Shown one piece after another: positions 53,610 through 62,584 of a DNA stretch of 64,000 nt; positions within the stretch are counted from its first letter, which is position 1; each line of letters opens with the position of its first letter. Origin of the DNA: Robertkochia sediminum (GTDB lineage: Bacteria; Bacteroidota; Bacteroidia; Flavobacteriales; Flavobacteriaceae); assembly GCF_016786255.1 (NCBI RefSeq), contig NZ_JADMKT010000067.1, positions 1 through 64,000 on the forward strand. The letters run 5' to 3'. The translations under genes and the position numbers were made by a program. The notes under the pieces are model-generated. The model made no database searches, was not told the origin of the DNA, and saw only the letters and a program-made list of their open reading frames with translations.

Positions 53610-53948
53610 ATGGATAAATGGAAGTTGTATAAAGGGAGTTTAGACACGATCGTGTTGCAATTATTGGGGCAGAATGACCGCATGTATGGCTATGAGATCA
53701 CCCAAAAGGTGAAAGAGGTTACTGAAGGCGAACTCGAGATCAAGGAAGGAGCACTTTATCCTGCTTTACATCGCCTGGAGGCAAAAGGCTTGTTGGAGGT
53801 CGAGGTGGATCATGTGGGTAACCGAATGCGTAAATACTACAAGCTTACCGAGCAGGGATTACGTGAAAAGGACAATGCTTTGCAACAACTGGAAGATTAC
53901 CTCTCAACGATGAAAAAACTTATTGACCCTAATATTTCATTCGGATGA
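53610..53948 (+). CDS. PadR family transcriptional regulator
   Basis: 112 residues. The winged-helix motifs of PadR are clear: GSLDTIVLQLLGQNDRMYGY, KEGALYPALHRLEAKGLL and RKYYKLTEQGLREK, followed by a short C-terminal helix for dimerisation. It probably represses its own operon through the palindrome 32 bp upstream and responds to an unknown, perhaps hydrophobic, compound. It overlaps the next gene by 4 bp (ATGA) and leads an operon with an ABC exporter, a common PadR arrangement. Confidence 0.92.
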   Translation: MDKWKLYKGSLDTIVLQLLGQNDRMYGYEITQKVKEVTEGELEIKEGALYPALHRLEAKGLLEVEVDHVGNRMRKYYKLTEQGLREKDNALQQLEDYLSTMKKLIDPNISFG

Positions 53949-54652
53949 TCACATTGGAACAAAAACATATCGACCACCTGTACGATTTTGTGCGGAGGCA
54001 CTTCGTGCCCTATTACGACCTGCAAACCGAGCTGGTAGATCACCTGGCCTCGGGGATCGAAAAATTATCGGAGGAGCATCCCGGGAAATCCTTTGAACAG
54101 CTTCTCGATATAGAATTCAGGAAGTTTGGAGTACACGGATTTGAAGATGTGGTTGCGAAAAGAGCGAATGCCCTGTCGAAAGAGTATTACCGGTTGGCAT
54201 TAGAACGGGTGGCCGGTTATTTTAAGTGGCCGGTGATCCTCCAGAGTCTTTTCTACGGGGTGCTATGCTATTTTACGCTTACAGTTATCGATAGCCAATG
54301 GCTTCCGATGGCATTTTATGTTTTCATTATTGCAGTTGCGATTGCCGGGGTTGTGCGGCTTTGGAGACAAAAAAAACAAAGGGAACGTAAGTATTCAAGG
54401 AAGTGGCTTCTGCAGGAGATCATTTTTAATGGTGGTGGTGGAGGGGTAGCGATCCTACAGCTGCCACTGCAGTTACTTTTGTTCTTTGTTAATCATGGCA
54501 GTGAACGGATAGAGTTGCTGTGGTTTCGCCTTTTGGTTGCTGTGAGTGTAGTGGTTCTTTTCAGAATAGTGCAAGTAGTTTGCTGGGTGATCCCAGACCA
54601 GATCGATTCCATCCTTGAAGAACGCTATAAAACTTATAAATTTTCAGATTAG
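53945..54652 (+). CDS. Membrane protein of unknown function, in PadR-ABC operon
   Basis: 235 residues that I do not recognise as a named family. The N-terminal ~90 residues are soluble and helical (LYDFVRRHFVPYYDLQTELVDHLASG). About four membrane helices follow, roughly at 100-120, 122-140, 165-185 and 195-215, with a basic loop between the second and third. Such soluble-plus-membrane proteins often follow PadR genes in Bacteroidota. It is coupled to padR by a 4-bp overlap and precedes the permease gene by 50 bp. It may modulate the regulator or the transporter, but this is inference. Confidence 0.6.
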   Translation: MITLEQKHIDHLYDFVRRHFVPYYDLQTELVDHLASGIEKLSEEHPGKSFEQLLDIEFRKFGVHGFEDVVAKRANALSKEYYRLALERVAGYFKWPVILQSLFYGVLCYFTLTVIDSQWLPMAFYVFIIAVAIAGVVRLWRQKKQRERKYSRKWLLQEIIFNGGGGGVAILQLPLQLLLFFVNHGSERIELLWFRLLVAVSVVVLFRIVQVVCWVIPDQIDSILEERYKTYKFSD

Positions 54653-54702
54653 TGTAACATTTTACCGGAAATGAACACTAACCTTTTGCAAACCATCAAC
54701 CT

Positions 54703-56175
54703 ATGCTTAAAACCTTTATTTCCCTACAGTGGAAGTCCTTTTTCCGTGCGGCCTCTTTTCAGACCAACCTGGCCATCAAGATCCTCATGGGCTTTCTTGC
54801 CCTGTACTTTATCGTGATCTTTACAGCCTTAGGGACATTCTCTTTTCACATCATTAAAGATCAATTAAATGAAGATCCCTTGCGGGTGGTCAATAAGATC
54901 CTGATCTTTTACCTGATCGCAGATCTTGTTATTCGATACCTGCTTCAACGCATGCCTGTTGTGAATATCAAACCCCTATTGGCATTGCCTTTCAGCAAGA
55001 ATAAGATCGTACATTTTAGCCTCTGGAAGACAGTTATTTCTTTCTTCAATGTTATTCACGCCTTCTTCTTCCTGCCCTTTTTTATTGTTTTACTTGTTGA
55101 AGGGTATCCGCCCATACAGGCCACAGCCTGGTTCGTGATGGTAACCGCCCTTATCTATTCCAATAACTTCATCAATATCTTCCTTAATGATGTTGATAAG
55201 GTGTTTTATGCGGCATTAACCATCGTTGCTGTTTTTGCAGGACTCATGTATTACGGGGTATTCGATATCACCAAATTCATTGCTCCTGTATTCGATTGGG
55301 TATATGATCATCCGCTATGGGTGGTAATTCCGGTAGGAGTACTTGCCGGTTTGTATTATACGGCTTTCCGCTACTTTAAGAATAGGCTTTATCTGGATGA
55401 CGGATTGCAACGTAAGACACAGGAGGCGACTTCTGAAGATCTCTCCTGGCTTAACCGCTTCGGGAGTCTTGCCGTATTCCTGAAGAACGACATAAAGCTG
55501 ATCAAAAGAAATAAGCGCTCGCGCACCTCGGTGCTTATGAGTGTGTTCTTTTTGTTTTACGGATTCCTGTTCTTTTCCGGCGGATTAGAAGTGTACGAGG
55601 GGCCGATATGGCGCATCTTCGCCGGTATATTTGTGACTGGCGGATTTTTATTCACCTTCGGACAGTTCGTGCCCAGTTGGGACAGTTCGTATTATCCGCT
55701 CATGATGAGCCAGAACATTAAATACCGCGATTACCTCAATAGTAAATGGTGGCTCATTGTGATCGGGACGATCATTTCTACGATTCTGGCTTCTTTCTAC
55801 CTGTATTACGGGTGGGAAGTATATCTCGCCATCGTTGTTTCGGCCATCTATAACCTGGGCGTTAATTCACATATGGTGCTTTGGGGCGGGGCGTATATCA
55901 AAACCCCTATCGATCTGACCTCGGCTAAAAGGGCCTTTGGCGATAAACAGGCTTTTAACCTAAAAACCATGCTGTTCACTATTCCGAAACTCGTACTGCC
56001 CCTGGCACTTTATGGGGCCGGACATTATACCCTCGGGCCTAACTTTGGATATTTCCTGGTGGCCCTGGCGGGAATCATCGGATTCGCCTTTAAAGACAAG
56101 GTGTTTAACCTGATCGAAAAGGTTTATAAGAATGAAAAATACAAAACGCTCGTAGCATATAAACAAAACTCCTAA
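54703..56175 (+). CDS. DUF5687 family ABC transporter membrane subunit
   Basis: 490 residues with about 12 membrane helices. I recognise it from memory as DUF5687; members are found beside ABC ATPases. The start LKTFISLQWKSFFRA, LIADLVIRYLLQRMP, and FGQFVPSWDSSYYPLMMSQN are notable. It would form the channel of an exporter energised by the ATPase encoded 15 bp downstream. The substrate is unknown. There are basic cytoplasmic loops such as IKLIKRNKRSRTS. Confidence 0.75.
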   Translation: MLKTFISLQWKSFFRAASFQTNLAIKILMGFLALYFIVIFTALGTFSFHIIKDQLNEDPLRVVNKILIFYLIADLVIRYLLQRMPVVNIKPLLALPFSKNKIVHFSLWKTVISFFNVIHAFFFLPFFIVLLVEGYPPIQATAWFVMVTALIYSNNFINIFLNDVDKVFYAALTIVAVFAGLMYYGVFDITKFIAPVFDWVYDHPLWVVIPVGVLAGLYYTAFRYFKNRLYLDDGLQRKTQEATSEDLSWLNRFGSLAVFLKNDIKLIKRNKRSRTSVLMSVFFLFYGFLFFSGGLEVYEGPIWRIFAGIFVTGGFLFTFGQFVPSWDSSYYPLMMSQNIKYRDYLNSKWWLIVIGTIISTILASFYLYYGWEVYLAIVVSAIYNLGVNSHMVLWGGAYIKTPIDLTSAKRAFGDKQAFNLKTMLFTIPKLVLPLALYGAGHYTLGPNFGYFLVALAGIIGFAFKDKVFNLIEKVYKNEKYKTLVAYKQNS

Positions 56176-56190
56176 TTCATTTTCTGCGTT

Positions 56191-56901
56191 ATGATCTCAT
56201 TACATCAACTTACCAAAACATATAAATCAGTAACGGTTCTCAATGTACCCTCCCTCGAAATTCCTAAAGGGCAGAGTTTCGGACTCGTAGGGAATAACGG
56301 TGCCGGGAAGACCACCATGTTCAGCATGCTGCTCGACCTTGTACGTCCTACCACAGGGTATGTTCTCAATAACGATATCAAGGTGAACGAAAGCGAGGCA
56401 TGGAAGCCTTTTACTTCGGCCTTTTTAGATGAGACCTTCCTTATTGGTTACCTCACTCCGGAAGAGTACTTCTATTTTATCGGAGAGCTTCGCGGGCAGA
56501 ATAAGGCCGATGTCGATAAGCTGATGTCCGGTTTTGAAGATTTTTTCAACGGGGAGATCCTCGGGGTGAAAAAATACCTCCGTGACCTTTCTAAGGGGAA
56601 TCAGAAAAAAGTGGGCATTGTAGCTACCCTGATCGGGAATCCGGAGGTGATCATTCTCGACGAGCCTTTTGCCAATCTCGATCCCACCACCCAGATACGA
56701 CTGAAGAAGATCCTGAAGGAACTCAAAGAGACACAGGATGTCACGGTGTTGATCTCCAGCCACGACCTTATGCACGTTACCGAAGTGTGCGAGCGTATTG
56801 CGGTGCTTGAAAAAGGAGAAGTGGTGCGCGATCTGCAAACTTCCCCGGAAACCCTGAAGGAATTGGAGCAATTTTTTTCCGGAGTGCTGCAGGAAGCGTA
56901 A
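56191..56901 (+). CDS. ABC transporter ATP-binding protein
   Basis: 236 residues. Walker A GLVGNNGAGKTTMF is near residue 35, the signature is the variant DLSKGNQKKVGI, Walker B is VIILDEPFANLDP, and the switch His is in LISSHDLMHV. The last ~30 residues are short. It is the partner of the DUF5687 permease, and the two form a two-gene exporter under the PadR-type regulator. The signature LSKGNQKK instead of LSGGQ is common in this sub-branch. Confidence 0.92.
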   Translation: MISLHQLTKTYKSVTVLNVPSLEIPKGQSFGLVGNNGAGKTTMFSMLLDLVRPTTGYVLNNDIKVNESEAWKPFTSAFLDETFLIGYLTPEEYFYFIGELRGQNKADVDKLMSGFEDFFNGEILGVKKYLRDLSKGNQKKVGIVATLIGNPEVIILDEPFANLDPTTQIRLKKILKELKETQDVTVLISSHDLMHVTEVCERIAVLEKGEVVRDLQTSPETLKELEQFFSGVLQEA

Positions 56902-57021
56902 TGCTGTATACCCGCCCTTTTTTACAGGGAAGTCGCAATTGTTGGAAAAGAAACGTATTTTTACCTCGGTACAGCAATATTTTGCCTGTGCCGCGGTTAT
57001 TATTACTCCAGAGCTATTGCG

Positions 57022-59571
57022 GTGAAGCACCTACTTAAAATACTACTGACCTTTGCGGCTGTCCTGATCGCAGTGACTTCCTGTTCTACCAAAAAGGATG
57101 CTTTCCTCAATAGGAAATGGCACGCCATGAACTCCAAATACAACGCGATCTATAATGGAAAGAACGCTTTAACCGATGGTCGTCAGAACCTTATAGACAA
57201 CTACCGTGATAATTACTGGGAAATACTTCCCGTGGAGCGCATGGAGGTTCGGGAAGATATCGTATTGGACGGTACAGAACTCACTCCGGATTTTGAGCGT
57301 GCCGAAGAAAAGGCAGTGAAGGCCATTCAAAAGCACGGGATGAATATCGGTGGCCAGGAGAAGAACACCCAGATAGACGAAGCTTATCTCCTACTTGGAC
57401 AAGCCAGGTATTACGATCAGCGGTTCATTCCGGCCCTGGAAGCTTTTAATTACGTGCTCAACAAATACCGCGATAGTGATATCATTGGCCAGGCCCTGAT
57501 ATGGCGTGAAAAGACCCATATCAGGCTCGAGAACGATGAGCTGGTGATCACCAACCTAAAGAAGCTCCTTAATTACGCCGCCTATATTGGCGACCAGGAT
57601 TATGCCGACGCCAATGCGATGATGGCCCAGGCGTATATGAATCTTCAGCATAACGACTCGGCCCTGCAGCGCCTTAAGATCGCTTCGTTACACACGAAAG
57701 ATAAGGAAGAGCAAGGGCGCTACTTTTTTATCATTGGGCAACTTTACAATGAGCTGGGGTATGCCGATAGTGCAAATTATGCCTTTGATAAGGTTATTGA
57801 CCTCAATCGCCAAACATCGCGTATCTATCACGTTAATGCGAAGGTGTTCAAGATCAGAAACCTGTATGAACTTGGGTATGACAAGGAAGAATTGCTGGAG
57901 ATGCTCACCAAAATGGAGAAGAACAGGGAGAACCGTCCGTATCTTGGCTTGGTATACCGGCAGTTGGCACTATATCACGAAGACCAGGATTCTTTAGATC
58001 TGGCAAGTCATTTTTATAACAGATCGCTACGGGCTTCAACTGCAGACTCCATACTCAATGCAAAGAATTACCAGGCCCTGGGTAAATTGGCCTTTGATGC
58101 CCGTAACTATACCCTTGCAGGAGCCTATTACGATAGTACGCTCACCAATATGAAAGGGGGGAGTAAGGAATTCAGGTTGCTAAAGCGGCAGCGTGATAAC
58201 CTGCAGGATGTGATCACCTATGAAGCCGTTCGCAAGCGCAATGATAGTATCCTCGGATTGCTTTCCATGTCGAAAGCAGATCGTACCGCATACTTTGAAT
58301 CTTATATCGATTCGCTCCGGGCGGAAGAAGAATTAAAACGCCAGCGACAAAGGGTGCGCGAAATGGAAAAGGGTAAAGGTCGTTCGGGCTTCTTTGGCGG
58401 AGGTTCAGGAGGCAATGGAGATTTTTATTTCTACAATCCGGCAAGTGTGACCTTTGGAAAGGAAGAGTTCAGAAAGATCTGGGGAAATATAGAGCTGATC
58501 GATAACTGGAAATACGGAAAACAGGGCGTGGTTGGCGCTGCGGGAGCAGGGATCCCTGATGCCAATGCCAATACCGCTACTGCCGATATCTATGATGTGA
58601 AGTTCTACCTCGACGCCCTGCCTCAGGTTCCGGAGGCTATTGACAGTATTCAGCAGGAACGGGATCAGGCCTACTATCAGCTTGGGTTGCTTTACAAGGA
58701 GCGATTCAGAGAATACCAGCTTGCGGCCCAACGTTTGCAGGATCTGTTAACCTTCTATCCGGAAGAGCGATTGGTTCTGCCTGCAAAATATAACCTCTAT
58801 CGTATTTACAGGGAAACAGGATCACCGCTTGCGGAGGCCATGGAAACCGATATCCTTAATAATTACGCGGATTCGCGTTACGCTCAGTTCATCAGGGATC
58901 CTCAAGGTTTTGCTTCAGACGATGCCGATGATCCTGAAAAGAACTACAAAGAGCTGTACAGCCTGATGGAGAAGCAAAAGTATGAGCAGGTGATCACTCG
59001 TGCAGAAGCATACAGTAGAAAGTATAACGGAGAAGATATAGCGGCCAAATTCGAATTGCTCCGGGCCATGGCCCTTGGGAAGCTCGAGGGAATAGTGACG
59101 TTAAAAAAGATACTTACGGGTATAAGTCTTAATTACCCCTCCAAGCCCGAAGGACTTCAGGCGCAAAAGCTTTTAGAGACCAGTGTGCCACAGCTTGAAG
59201 CCCTGGCCCTGCCGGATAATGAAGCCGATCTTACGCATTGGAAGTTGTGCTATGTGCTTAAAAAGACTGACAAGAAAGGGTTGGAAGCCCTGCTCGAAAA
59301 GGTTTCGGCAAGCCTTGAAGAATTTGAGCAACGCGGGTATTCGTACTCCGTAGATGTTTATGACCGCGATCTTTTATTTGTTGTGATCCACAAGATTCCT
59401 ACAGCTCTGATGGCTGAGGGGTATGCTGAATTAATGCTTAAGGATAAGGATTATTTGGTTGATATAGAGAATTTTGTAATTTCGCGTGATGCGTATAAAG
59501 TGATCCAGGTAAAGAAGAACCTGGAAGCCTATTTGCTCCGTACGGGGCAATCTAACCCGAATCTAAAATAA
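57022..59571 (+). CDS. sprE: T9SS lipoprotein SprE/PorW with TPR repeats
   Basis: 849 residues. Lipoprotein signal LLTFAAVLIAVTSCSTKKDA with the lipobox Cys near residue 21. FLNRKWHAMNSKYNAIYNGK after it is characteristic of SprE/PorW. Helical TPR-like repeats fill about 120-400 and 560-700, with a Gly-rich linker (GRSGFFGGGSGGNGDF) between. SprE is required for type IX secretion and gliding in F. johnsoniae. GTG at 57022 is the start; no ATG fits. TATTTTTA (56956-56963) is a likely -7 element. It precedes the bactofilin gene by 5 bp. Confidence 0.85.
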   Translation: MKHLLKILLTFAAVLIAVTSCSTKKDAFLNRKWHAMNSKYNAIYNGKNALTDGRQNLIDNYRDNYWEILPVERMEVREDIVLDGTELTPDFERAEEKAVKAIQKHGMNIGGQEKNTQIDEAYLLLGQARYYDQRFIPALEAFNYVLNKYRDSDIIGQALIWREKTHIRLENDELVITNLKKLLNYAAYIGDQDYADANAMMAQAYMNLQHNDSALQRLKIASLHTKDKEEQGRYFFIIGQLYNELGYADSANYAFDKVIDLNRQTSRIYHVNAKVFKIRNLYELGYDKEELLEMLTKMEKNRENRPYLGLVYRQLALYHEDQDSLDLASHFYNRSLRASTADSILNAKNYQALGKLAFDARNYTLAGAYYDSTLTNMKGGSKEFRLLKRQRDNLQDVITYEAVRKRNDSILGLLSMSKADRTAYFESYIDSLRAEEELKRQRQRVREMEKGKGRSGFFGGGSGGNGDFYFYNPASVTFGKEEFRKIWGNIELIDNWKYGKQGVVGAAGAGIPDANANTATADIYDVKFYLDALPQVPEAIDSIQQERDQAYYQLGLLYKERFREYQLAAQRLQDLLTFYPEERLVLPAKYNLYRIYRETGSPLAEAMETDILNNYADSRYAQFIRDPQGFASDDADDPEKNYKELYSLMEKQKYEQVITRAEAYSRKYNGEDIAAKFELLRAMALGKLEGIVTLKKILTGISLNYPSKPEGLQAQKLLETSVPQLEALALPDNEADLTHWKLCYVLKKTDKKGLEALLEKVSASLEEFEQRGYSYSVDVYDRDLLFVVIHKIPTALMAEGYAELMLKDKDYLVDIENFVISRDAYKVIQVKKNLEAYLLRTGQSNPNLK

Positions 59572-59576
59572 ACGAC

Positions 59577-59987
59577 ATGTTTTCAGAATCTAAAAAAACG
59601 AAAATGGAACCTACCAGTGCTTTAAACAACCTTATTACTAAAAACACGAAGATCAAAGGAGATATTTCTTCAGAATCCGATATCCGTATTGATGGGGAGG
59701 TTGAGGGAAGTATCCTTACTACCGCTAAGATCGTAATTGGAAAGTCTGGAAAAGTAACCGGGAAGATCCAATGTGAGAACGCTGATTTCGAAGGTACTTT
59801 TAACGGAGAACTCAAGGTGAACCAGGTACTGTCACTTAAAAGTTCTGCAGTGATCGAAGGCGATGTGGTGGTTGGTAAACTGGCCGTAGAACCCGGAGCC
59901 AGCTTTAACGCCTCTTGTACAATGGGAGGGGCAGCAGTAAAGTCACTTAAAGATGACCAAAAAGGAAGATCCGAAAAATCCGCTTAA
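59577..59987 (+). CDS. Bactofilin (polymer-forming cytoskeletal protein)
   Basis: 136 residues. The core (about 25-115) is a right-handed beta-helix with the bactofilin pattern: TKIKGDISSESDIRIDGEVE, GSILTTAKIVIGKSGKVTG, FNGELKVNQVLSLKSSAVIE and GDVVVGKLAVEPGASF. It polymerises without nucleotide into membrane-associated filaments. It lies 5 bp after sprE and overlaps atpZ by 35 bp, so the three are probably one transcript. A scaffolding role for the T9SS is possible but only inferred from position. The tail is basic. Confidence 0.9.
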   Translation: MFSESKKTKMEPTSALNNLITKNTKIKGDISSESDIRIDGEVEGSILTTAKIVIGKSGKVTGKIQCENADFEGTFNGELKVNQVLSLKSSAVIEGDVVVGKLAVEPGASFNASCTMGGAAVKSLKDDQKGRSEKSA

Positions 59988-60177
59988 AAACTTCGCGATA
60001 TTTTCAGGTATCGCAATTCAAATGGGTGTAACCATCTTCCTGTTCGCATGGCTGGGAAGATGGTTAGACGACACCTATAACGATGGGGAAAAGCTATTTC
60101 TCATCATATCTACCCTATTCGGGGTGGCCATGGCTATTTACGTCGTGATCAAGCAACTAAACCAAATGCAGAAGTGA
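59953..60177 (+). CDS. AtpZ/AtpI family protein of ATP synthase operon
   Basis: 74 residues. Two membrane helices (FAIFSGIAIQMGVTIFLFAWL and LFLIISTLFGVAMAIYVVI), joined by the short polar loop GRWLDDTYNDGEK, are the AtpZ/AtpI design. These proteins help c-ring assembly or ion uptake next to the F-type ATP synthase. It overlaps the bactofilin gene by 35 bp and the next gene by 4 bp. Confidence 0.82.
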   Translation: MTKKEDPKNPLKNFAIFSGIAIQMGVTIFLFAWLGRWLDDTYNDGEKLFLIISTLFGVAMAIYVVIKQLNQMQK

Positions 60178-60584
60178 GGTCTACTTCCCGAAAAATCCTT
60201 CTCAATCATATTCTTTTACTTCTGATCTTGCTGGGCGTTGCCGGCGGATTGCACTTTTATGTACTCCAACGTTTGCATATTGAGCCCGAGAGTGTGCTGT
60301 TGGGGCGTGCTTATCTGGTCAATACTATAGCAGCTATACTCATACTTGTAGTGATCTACCTGCTCCGAAAACGCATGTTTTCTCAGATAGGCTTCTTATT
60401 TCTCGCCGGAAGTATGTTTAAGTTCCTGCTCTTCTTCTTGTTGTTCAATCCTACATACCGTTCAGACGATATCGTCACGAGGCCCGAGTTTATTGGGTTT
60501 TTCATACCCTATTGCCTGAGTCTCATTATTGAAACGTTTGCGGTTTCCAAACTGTTAAAAGAAAATTCCGATTCAGACTCCTGA
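60174..60584 (+). CDS. Small membrane protein of ATP synthase operon (DUF6168-like)
   Basis: 136 residues with four membrane helices (about 9-29, 44-62, 67-87 and 106-124). The position between atpZ and atpB is that of the subunit I-like protein; I recall this family in Flavobacteriia as DUF6168, without certainty. The start is GTG at 60174, overlapping the AtpZ stop. Role unknown; assembly of the Fo part is plausible. Confidence 0.65.
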   Translation: MRSTSRKILLNHILLLLILLGVAGGLHFYVLQRLHIEPESVLLGRAYLVNTIAAILILVVIYLLRKRMFSQIGFLFLAGSMFKFLLFFLLFNPTYRSDDIVTRPEFIGFFIPYCLSLIIETFAVSKLLKENSDSDS

Positions 60585-60627
60585 GCAAGTGCGCTTTAGA
60601 CGGGGGAAAGAATAGCGTAAAATTGTT

Positions 60628-60656
60628 TTTGTTTTTCGATTAAAGCGTTACATTTG
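60628..60656 (+). promoter_or_regulatory. Promoter of atpB
   Basis: TTTG (60628-60631), 17 bp, TACATTTG (60649-60656). It overlaps an in-frame TTG at 60654, so the ATG at 60690 is the more credible start of atpB. Confidence 0.6.
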
Positions 60657-60689
60657 CAGCGATTTTTAAGCCACCTTTACTTGAGTGAT

Positions 60690-61769
60690 ATGCGAAGAGA
60701 ATTAATTGAAAAGATCCTGGTAATCTTATTCATTTCAGCCCCGTTCTTAACCTGGGCACAACATGAAACAACCGAAGGGCATGAGGCCCCGGAGTCGAAA
60801 AGAGAAAGTATTAAGGCCTTTATTGACCACCACCTTCAGGATTCTCATTATTTTACCCTTTCCGAGGATGAAGAAGCTGGTGCACATTACGGTATTCCAC
60901 TTCCGGTGATCCTTTGGGATAACGGACTCAAAGTTTTTTCTTCTTCAAAATTTCATCACGGCGAGACCGTAGCTGAGGTAGATGGCAATCACTACGCTCT
61001 TTACCACGGAAAGATCTACAAAACCGATGCTCAGGGTACCATTACCTATGATGAGGATCATCACCCTACTAACGCAAAACCACTTGATTTTTCGATCACC
61101 AAAAATGTAGTGACCATGTTATTGGTTTCATTGCTGATGTTCATGCTGTTCAGAGGTCTTGCTAAAAGTTATACTAAGAATAACGGACTTCCAAAGGGGG
61201 TTGGGCGTTTCTTTGAGCCGCTCGTGGTTTTTGTGAGAGACGAGATCGCTATTCCGAATATCGGAGAGAAGCACTATAAAAAATATATGAGTTTCCTGTT
61301 AACCATCTTCTTCTTTATCTGGTTTCTGAACCTGTTAGGGATGACTCCGCTTGGGGTTAATGTTACCGGGAATATTGCAGTGACCTTTGCGTTGGCGTTG
61401 TTGACCTTCCTGATCACAACCTTCACTGCAAATAAGAATTACTGGGGACACATTTTCTGGATGCCGGGTGTGCCTAAGCTAATGAGAATCGTTTTGGCTC
61501 CCATCGAAGTTTTGGGAATGTTCATTAAGCCGTTCTCACTAATGATCCGTCTCTACGCGAACATGACCGCAGGTCACGTGGTATTGATGAGTATTATCGG
61601 ACTGATGTTCATCTTCAAGAACTGGATCGGTAGTAGCTTGTCTTTCGGACTTGCTTTTGCCCTTTCGATTCTTGAATTACTGGTAGCTGCGCTTCAGGCG
61701 TATATCTTTACCATGCTTTCTGCACTTTATTTCGGTATGGCGAACGAAGAGCATCACGACGATCATTAA
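60690..61769 (+). CDS. atpB: ATP synthase F0 subunit a
   Basis: 359 residues from ATG 60690. A signal peptide (ILVILFISAPFLTWAQ) and a long N-terminal periplasmic extension (about 25-140, His- and Asp-rich) precede the a-subunit core with five or more helices. The essential Arg of the proton path lies in LMIRLYANMTAGHVVLM, with LLVAALQAYIFTMLSALY after it. Such N-terminal extensions are usual in Bacteroidota. It is the channel part of Fo, in the inner membrane. Confidence 0.93.
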   Translation: MRRELIEKILVILFISAPFLTWAQHETTEGHEAPESKRESIKAFIDHHLQDSHYFTLSEDEEAGAHYGIPLPVILWDNGLKVFSSSKFHHGETVAEVDGNHYALYHGKIYKTDAQGTITYDEDHHPTNAKPLDFSITKNVVTMLLVSLLMFMLFRGLAKSYTKNNGLPKGVGRFFEPLVVFVRDEIAIPNIGEKHYKKYMSFLLTIFFFIWFLNLLGMTPLGVNVTGNIAVTFALALLTFLITTFTANKNYWGHIFWMPGVPKLMRIVLAPIEVLGMFIKPFSLMIRLYANMTAGHVVLMSIIGLMFIFKNWIGSSLSFGLAFALSILELLVAALQAYIFTMLSALYFGMANEEHHDDH

Positions 61770-61802
61770 TAAATTGAATGTTTAATTTTTAATTATATAA
61801 CT

Positions 61803-61994
61803 ATGGAAATCCCAACTATTGTAGGAGCTGGTTTAATTGTAATTGGTGCTGGTCTTGGTATCGGTAGAATCGGTGGTCAAGCTATGGAAGCTATCGCCCG
61901 TCAGCCAGAAGCTTCTGGTAAGATCCAGACTGCTATGCTTATTGCTGCAGCTCTTATCGAAGGTATTGGATTTGCTGCTCTTTTCGCAGCTTAA
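61803..61994 (+). CDS. atpE: ATP synthase F0 subunit c
   Basis: 63 residues, two helices forming the hairpin of the rotor ring. The first helix is Gly-rich (GAGLIVIGAGLGIGRIGGQA), the polar loop is ARQPEASGK, and the proton-binding Glu is residue 53 in LIEGIGFAALF. The Arg-Gln-Pro of the loop is the usual contact to F1. ATG at 61803, 33 bp after atpB. Confidence 0.96.
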   Translation: MEIPTIVGAGLIVIGAGLGIGRIGGQAMEAIARQPEASGKIQTAMLIAAALIEGIGFAALFAA

Positions 61995-62075
61995 GACTAC
62001 TAGATAGACAGCTGCAACGGTTGGTTGCAGCTGCCTATTATCAATTGTCGATTAAACATTATTAAAAAATATTAC

Positions 62076-62576
62076 ATGGAAAAGTTAATAGAATCATTCT
62101 CATTCGGACTCTTCTTTTGGCAGATTGTCATTTTTGTTGGATTAGTATTACTCCTTAAGAAATTTGCTTGGGGTCCAATCCTTAAAGCGGTTAACGATCG
62201 CGAGGAAGGGATCAAACAAGCTTTAGAGTCTGCAGAAAATGCCCGTAAGGAAATGCAAAACCTTCAGGCGGATAATGAGAAGCTTATTAAAGAGGCCAGA
62301 GCAGAGCGCGATATCATGATGAAAGAAGCTCGCGAGGTAAAAGATAAGTTGATTTCTGACGCTAAAGAGCAAGCCCAGGAAGAGGCGAACAAGATCATTG
62401 CTTCAGCTCAGGCAAGCATTGAAAGCGAAAAGCAGGCAGCTATCAATGACCTTAAGAACAAGGTTGCAGAGCTTTCTATCGAGATCGCTGAAAAAGTGGT
62501 TAGAGAAGAGCTTTCTGCCAAAGACAAGCAATTGAAGCTTGTAGAAGGAATGTTAGAAGACATTAAGCTAAACTAA
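62076..62576 (+). CDS. atpF: ATP synthase F0 subunit b
   Basis: 166 residues from ATG 62076; an upstream in-frame ATG would precede it with 17 unlikely residues. One N-terminal membrane helix (FFWQIVIFVGLVLLLKKFAW) is followed by GPILKAVNDREEGIKQALE and a long coiled coil, and then a C-terminal helix for the delta contact. It is the peripheral stalk of the ATP synthase. Confidence 0.93.
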   Translation: MEKLIESFSFGLFFWQIVIFVGLVLLLKKFAWGPILKAVNDREEGIKQALESAENARKEMQNLQADNEKLIKEARAERDIMMKEAREVKDKLISDAKEQAQEEANKIIASAQASIESEKQAAINDLKNKVAELSIEIAEKVVREELSAKDKQLKLVEGMLEDIKLN

Positions 62577-62584
62577 TACAGGAA

